Of a DNA stretch of 9,196 nucleotides, positions 5,846 to 9,196 are shown piece after piece (position 1 is the stretch's first letter; every line of letters begins with the position of its first letter). Source of the stretch: an uncultured Lachnospiraceae bacterium (GTDB lineage Bacteria > Bacillota > Clostridia > Lachnospirales > Lachnospiraceae); NCBI GenBank assembly GCA_902796045.1, contig CADBNQ010000158.1, forward strand, positions 1 through 9,196, in the 5' to 3' direction. Made by a program: the position numbers and the translations under genes. The notes beneath the pieces were generated by a model, which was not told the origin of the DNA, did not search any database, and was given only the letters and a program-made list of their open reading frames with translations.

Positions 5846-7087
5846 ATGATCGTACTGACAAAAGAGAATGTACTATCTTACATACGCGACTATGTCCCTT
5901 CTATTGAGCTTCATGATCCTGTCACTGTGTACCAGATTGGTGACGGGAATCTGGGCGAAGATATTGAGGGTGATAGTTACTGCAACTATGTCTTTTCTGT
6001 CAGTGACGGTTCACGTTCTGTTATAGTTAAGCAGTCTACTGATGTCCTTCGCAGGAGAGGCAGAAAGATGACTCCCAGGCGGAACCGTTATGAGTACGAG
6101 ATCATGCGACTGAGAGCCGCGATCGTGCCACAGTATGTACCTGAAGTATACCATGAAGATTTTGAGAACCATATTCTGATCATGGAGGATGTATCTCACC
6201 TCCGTCTTGTCAGATTTGAGTTCAACAAAGATCATCAGCTTCCCATGCTTGCCTACCAGGGTGCTGAATATCTTGCTGCCACCCATTTTTATATGTCAGA
6301 GTTTTATCTCCCAACCAAAACCTTCCGGAATCTCCTGTCACACTTTATGAATGTTGAACTGCGTACGGTCATGGAGAATGGCATATTCCTCGGTATCTTC
6401 GGTGCAGATGATTTTGACTATTCCTGTGGTGAAGAATTTGTCGCCTACTGCAAGTGGATATTTGAAGATCCTCGCTTAAAGCTTCAGCGTTTTAAATTGA
6501 GGCATCTTTTCATGAGCAAGTCTGAGACTCTGATCCATGGAGATTTTCATACTTCTAATATCTTTGCTGATGATGAGAATCTCAAGGTTATAGATATGGA
6601 GTACACCTTTGGCGCACCCTTCTCCTATGATCTGGGATTTATCCTGGCGAATATTCTGTCACAGTTTTGTTCAGCTGCTTTTCGTCCTTATGATAATGAA
6701 TCAGAGCGAAAAGAATGTCTGTCCTATCTTTTGACCTTGTTCAAGATGCTCTATGTCAATTATATTGATCTTTTCTACCGCTACTGGGAAGAGGATGCCA
6801 AGATCGAGTATAAGGTTACAAAAGGTTATAAGGAAACTGTAGGTCTTGATATCTTACGCGAATGTCTCGGTTTCGCAGCCTGTGTTAACTTCTCCAGAGT
6901 ATGCGGGACCATGGATACGGCTGATTTCGACTGTATCGAAGATCCTGTTCTTCGTGCCAAAGCCAAGTTTCTTGCTGTAGATATTGATGTGTACTTCTTT
7001 ATGAACTGGTCAGATTACTCTGATATAGATGAGGTTATTGACGATCTTATTCATCTGATGAACAGAAGAAAACTTCAAGATAAATAA
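5846..7087 (+). CDS. MtnK-family sugar kinase, second paralogue
   Basis: This 413-residue kinase has the same fold and is a tandem duplicate of the preceding gene. By hand count, 46 of 72 residues are identical across the catalytic core. It keeps IGDGNL (31-36), Lys62 in VIVKQ, Asp233 in LIHGDFHTSNIF, Asp250/Glu252 in VIDMEY and Arg351. It carries a ten-residue insert (37-46) after the glycine loop, in the same place as its neighbour but of different sequence. The segment matching the MtnK substrate loop is very basic (RRRGRKMTPRRNR) and unlike that of the first kinase, so the two may differ in substrate or form a heteromer. AGAAGGA (5833-5839) lies 6 bases before the ATG, 15 bases after the previous stop. 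It is the last gene of the operon, followed by a long hairpin. Kinase activity is likely; the substrate is not proven. Confidence 0.85.
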   Translation: MIVLTKENVLSYIRDYVPSIELHDPVTVYQIGDGNLGEDIEGDSYCNYVFSVSDGSRSVIVKQSTDVLRRRGRKMTPRRNRYEYEIMRLRAAIVPQYVPEVYHEDFENHILIMEDVSHLRLVRFEFNKDHQLPMLAYQGAEYLAATHFYMSEFYLPTKTFRNLLSHFMNVELRTVMENGIFLGIFGADDFDYSCGEEFVAYCKWIFEDPRLKLQRFKLRHLFMSKSETLIHGDFHTSNIFADDENLKVIDMEYTFGAPFSYDLGFILANILSQFCSAAFRPYDNESERKECLSYLLTLFKMLYVNYIDLFYRYWEEDAKIEYKVTKGYKETVGLDILRECLGFAACVNFSRVCGTMDTADFDCIEDPVLRAKAKFLAVDIDVYFFMNWSDYSDIDEVIDDLIHLMNRRKLQDK

Positions 7088-7090
7088 GCA

Positions 7091-7161
7091 GGGCTATCGT
7101 ATGATAATGCAGGGGCTGCCGGTGGATGTCTTCGGCAGCCCCTGCATTATTGTGATAGCCC
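7091..7161. terminator. Long two-part hairpin between convergent genes
   Basis: The inner stem is 17 perfect base pairs (7104-7120 with 7134-7150, core GCAGGGGCTGCC) around a 13-base loop. The outer stem GGGCTATC/GATAGCCC (7091-7098 with 7154-7161) adds 8 bp across a small internal loop. The plus-strand run after it is short (CCTTTATAG) and the minus-strand one is TGCTTATTT, so the U-tracts are weak while the stem is exceptionally stable. It sits between the kinase operon and the convergent small gene and probably serves as a shared terminator or 3' stabiliser. Confidence 0.65.
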
Positions 7162-7183
7162 CCTTTATAGTACGACAGTCCCT

Positions 7184-7531
7184 TTAAAATGCAAACACGT
7201 TAAACTTTGAAGTGATCTTTTTCAGTTCCAGGGATCCTTCATCAATCCTGTAGGAATCAAGATAACAATAGATCTCACCCTTCTTTGCAGGCTGATTATC
7301 GTGAAAGCGCAGGTCTGTATCTGTCTTTACTGTCAGACTCCAACAAGGAGCATTGATCTTATCATTCTTAAAAAAGAGGTCAAAGATTATTTTTCCGATA
7401 TTCTCCCTCTCTTCCTTGAATGACATTGAGGGCTCTCCTTTGGCCTCAATACCATTCATCCTGCACATTCCGATAAAATTAAGAATAATTTTTTTATTGC
7501 TCTCAGTCAATGGAATGTATGCTTTTGACAT
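7184..7531 (-). CDS. Small protein of unknown function inside the BMC locus
   Basis: I do not recognise this 115-residue protein. It appears soluble, with no signal peptide or membrane segment. The N-terminal part (TESNKKIILNFIGMCRMNGIEAKG) looks helical, and the C-terminal half (WSLTVKTDTDLRF, GEIYCYLDSYRI, SLELKKITSKFNVF) looks strand-rich, suggesting a small alpha+beta domain. Two or three cysteines are present but no metal-binding pattern. GGAGG at 7542-7538 stands 6 bases before the ATG, a convincing ribosome site that supports a real gene. It is separated from pduT by a terminator, so it is probably transcribed on its own. A weak GATAAT box at 7559-7554 could be its -10, with no good -35. 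Its location between two BMC gene groups is the only functional hint. It could equally be an unrelated housekeeping protein. Confidence 0.75.
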   Translation of the reverse strand: MSKAYIPLTESNKKIILNFIGMCRMNGIEAKGEPSMSFKEERENIGKIIFDLFFKNDKINAPCWSLTVKTDTDLRFHDNQPAKKGEIYCYLDSYRIDEGSLELKKITSKFNVFAF

Positions 7532-7576
7532 GATGAACCTCCATTACTTTTTTATTATCCTGTATATGTTTCCCGC

Positions 7577-7609
7577 AAAAGAAGGCTGTTCTTGACAGAA
7601 CAGCCTTCT
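7577..7609 (-). terminator. Intrinsic terminator of the pduS-pduT transcript
   Basis: Read on the minus strand, AGAAGGCTGTTC, a six-base loop TGTCAA and GAACAGCCTTCT form a perfect 12-bp stem. It overlaps and runs into TTTT. It begins under 30 bases after the pduT stop and precedes the small unknown gene. There is no T-run in the plus direction, so it is directional. Confidence 0.85.
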
Positions 7610-7636
7610 AAAAATCTTTATAAGACTTATCAACTA

Positions 7637-8188
7637 TTATTTTAATAAGTTCTCAACAATCTGTGGATGCGGACGCGGGATAATCGATGTAGAAGTAACC
7701 TCTCCGCTGATGCCTAACTTGGCAAGACATGCATTCACAGCAGATCTTACGGAAGATACTTCACCGGTTATAACCAGATAGCCCTTTCCACCTAAACCTC
7801 TGGCAATTCTTAAATCAACAATGCTTACCTTTGATGCCTTTACAGCTACATCAGCTGCAACGATACATGTCAAAGCTGAGATTGTCTCAATAGCTCCCAC
7901 TGCCTGGATGTCTTCAGTAACTCTGTATCCGGAGATTGCCGGAAGAACTTCGTCACGAATATTATCAAGGATATGCGTATCAATCAGGTAAATACCACTA
8001 ACCAGCTCTGCTTTGCTCATAGCAGCTTTAACCGGACCGACATGTCCACCAATAATAATCACATATTTACCAGGGCAAATTGGAGTAGCCAGTAATAACT
8101 CAACATTACCTGCTTTTACCATCTCATCTGCTGTCTGGATGCCCACAGGAATGCTCTTAATTTCTACAAATCCAACTGCTTTTCTCAC
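7637..8188 (-). CDS. pduT: BMC trimeric shell protein with two BMC domains, PduT type
   Basis: This microcompartment shell component has two BMC folds: residues about 4-85 (AVGFVEIKSIPVGIQ to SGIYLIDTHILDN) and about 100-175 (AVGAIETISALTCIVAADVAVKAS onward). Such proteins form pseudohexameric trimers. PduT of Salmonella holds a [4Fe-4S] cluster at the trimer axis through Cys38; this protein has Cys38 in TPICPGKYV at the same number when started at the GTG at 8188. The C-terminal SIIPRPHPQ also matches PduT. That start gives 183 residues against 184 for Salmonella PduT. A longer reading from TTG at 8227 has no ribosome site and would overlap pduS. AAAGGATGG overlaps the pduS stop and serves as a somewhat distant ribosome site. 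Together with pduS, it is expected to pass electrons across the shell. Confidence 0.93.
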   Translation of the reverse strand: MRKAVGFVEIKSIPVGIQTADEMVKAGNVELLLATPICPGKYVIIIGGHVGPVKAAMSKAELVSGIYLIDTHILDNIRDEVLPAISGYRVTEDIQAVGAIETISALTCIVAADVAVKASKVSIVDLRIARGLGGKGYLVITGEVSSVRSAVNACLAKLGISGEVTSTSIIPRPHPQIVENLLK

Positions 8189-8205
8189 TGTGTAAACACC
8201 ATCCT

Positions 8206-9196
8206 TTATTTCTCGATTGATACACAACCGTCAGCGATCGCTTTGACAGTACCGCTGATACTTGCGTGAATACAAGCCCCTAACTTACCTTCTGCCGGTT
8301 TGGCAATGACATCGCCCTTGCTTACTGTATCACCTACATTGACACAAGGAACGGCAGGAGCACCTATATGCTGTCCTACTGGGATAGATACATGATCTAC
8401 TTCGAATGGAGTAGCCGTCATCGGTGCTGCTACATTGTACTTGGTAAGTCCAAGGTTGCGGATCAGTTTCCCAATCGGGTACTTCTTGTATTCTCTCATC
8501 GGATGCGTAGATTCAGGCGCATTACTTAAGCTGTTTCTGATGCCTTTTTTAGCCATCATGCCTTTCAGCATATGGTTTACCTTCCATGGCTGGAGGTTCA
8601 TAATACATGCATACTGGCAAAGTCGGCACTCAGAACATAAGTACGCGATCATTGGTGTATCGGACCCATCACAGAGATTGCCATAGCTTGCAAAACGAAT
8701 CGTCTTGTGCGGAGCAATACTGTGGCCGATCAGGTTACGCGGACAAACTTCTGTACACATACTGCAATGACAGCAGGCTGCCTTTGCTACGTGGAGCATC
8801 TTGTCCATATCCATTTTAACATCCTGAATTAACGGGTGGCTTTCTGGTAAGACGATCAGACCTTTTGTGGTCTTGGTGATCTTGGAATCAAGCGGAACAT
8901 GTTTACCCATCATCGGGCCGCCGTTGATCACAACGAATGGTCCGTCAACGGTAACACCACCAGCCATATCCAGAGCTTCACCGACCGTCATACCTAATGG
9001 CAGCTTCAGTGTGATATGATTCTTAACTTCACCGGCAAATGTGACATAAGAATCGGTTACAGGTTGATCCTCATAGTAAGCATTATAAATGTTGAGCATA
9101 GTCTCTACATTAGAAACAATAACTCCGCACTTTAATGGAATACCGCCTTCCGGCACGATTCTGCCTGTGACCTCATATACCGTGATCTGCTCATCA
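8206..9196 (-). CDS. pduS: PduS-type Fe-S/flavin redox protein (5' end outside window)
   Basis: This is an RnfC-like electron-transfer protein of BMCs. Salmonella PduS binds FMN and two [4Fe-4S] clusters, works as a cobalamin reductase and interacts with PduT. About 330 residues are visible, and the frame stays open to the window edge (…EVTGRIVPEGGIPLKCG), so roughly the first quarter with the nucleotide/flavin-binding glycine-rich region is missing. An apparent GTG start at 9156 is internal and not the true start. Seen in order are SNVETMLNI and the SLBB-like segment, then two four-cysteine cluster motifs (CCHCSMCTEVCP around 8747-8785, CSECRLCQYAC around 8599-8640). The C-terminal half-barrel has VGDTVSKGDVIAKP and ISGTVKAI. 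Cluster ligands look intact. It overlaps the ribosome site of pduT, 17 bases before its GTG. A dehydratase reactivation role versus general NADH recycling depends on genes outside the window. Confidence 0.92.
   Translation of the reverse strand, partial: DEQITVYEVTGRIVPEGGIPLKCGVIVSNVETMLNIYNAYYEDQPVTDSYVTFAGEVKNHITLKLPLGMTVGEALDMAGGVTVDGPFVVINGGPMMGKHVPLDSKITKTTKGLIVLPESHPLIQDVKMDMDKMLHVAKAACCHCSMCTEVCPRNLIGHSIAPHKTIRFASYGNLCDGSDTPMIAYLCSECRLCQYACIMNLQPWKVNHMLKGMMAKKGIRNSLSNAPESTHPMREYKKYPIGKLIRNLGLTKYNVAAPMTATPFEVDHVSIPVGQHIGAPAVPCVNVGDTVSKGDVIAKPAEGKLGACIHASISGTVKAIADGCVSIEK

Noticed and set aside
4577..7087. Aminoglycoside phosphotransferase (antibiotic resistance) reading of the two kinases
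   Set aside because: The fold is shared, but the length and motifs such as LIHGDLHTSNIF, the DxEY site and the EDVSHLR-type segment follow MtnK, and the context is metabolic.
8189..8227. Longer pduT from TTG at 8227
   Set aside because: No ribosome site precedes it, it would overlap pduS, and the GTG start reproduces PduT length and Cys38 numbering.

Overview
The window looks like a chromosomal segment of a low-to-mid GC Firmicute, most likely a gut-type Clostridia/Lachnospiraceae member. This rests on strong AGGAGG-type ribosome binding sites, SigA-like promoters with 16-17 bp spacers, a clostridial-style uracil permease/upp pair, and Pdu/Eut-type bacterial microcompartment (BMC) genes. No species can be fixed from the sequence alone.

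Left part (1-2602). Positions 1-170 hold three tandem units of about 64 bp. Each contains an inverted repeat, TCGGCCGC-N20-GCGGCCGA, and the array is cut by the window edge. After more non-coding sequence and a bidirectional terminator-like hairpin (299-363) comes a minus-strand pyrimidine salvage operon, uraA (uracil permease) then upp (uracil phosphoribosyltransferase). It has its own promoter and a structured leader.

Middle (2603-7183). A minus-strand carbon-nitrogen hydrolase (nitrilase superfamily, resembling MtnU/omega-amidase) is divergent from a plus-strand operon. That operon runs pduU/eutS-like shell protein, pduV/eutP-like GTPase, then two tandem paralogous kinases. Both kinases clearly belong to the 5-methylthioribose kinase (MtnK) family, with all core catalytic residues kept. 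Both also share an unusual 8-10 residue insertion after the glycine-rich loop and have lost one of the two substrate-site arginines. The operon ends at a very long hairpin (7091-7161).

Right part (7184-9196). On the minus strand lie a small unrecognised gene, a terminator, then pduT (trimeric shell protein with the Fe-S cysteine) and the 3' two-thirds or more of pduS (Fe-S/flavin redox protein), which runs off the window. BMC genes therefore converge from both sides on 7088-7636.

Working model (inference): this is one flank of a BMC locus. PduS/PduT would move electrons across the shell, and PduU/PduV are shell-associated. The two MtnK-like kinases would feed a phosphorylated sugar (methylthioribose, 5-deoxyribose or a relative) to an aldolase, and the resulting aldehyde would be processed in the compartment. 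The signature enzyme is not in the window, so the substrate is unproven.
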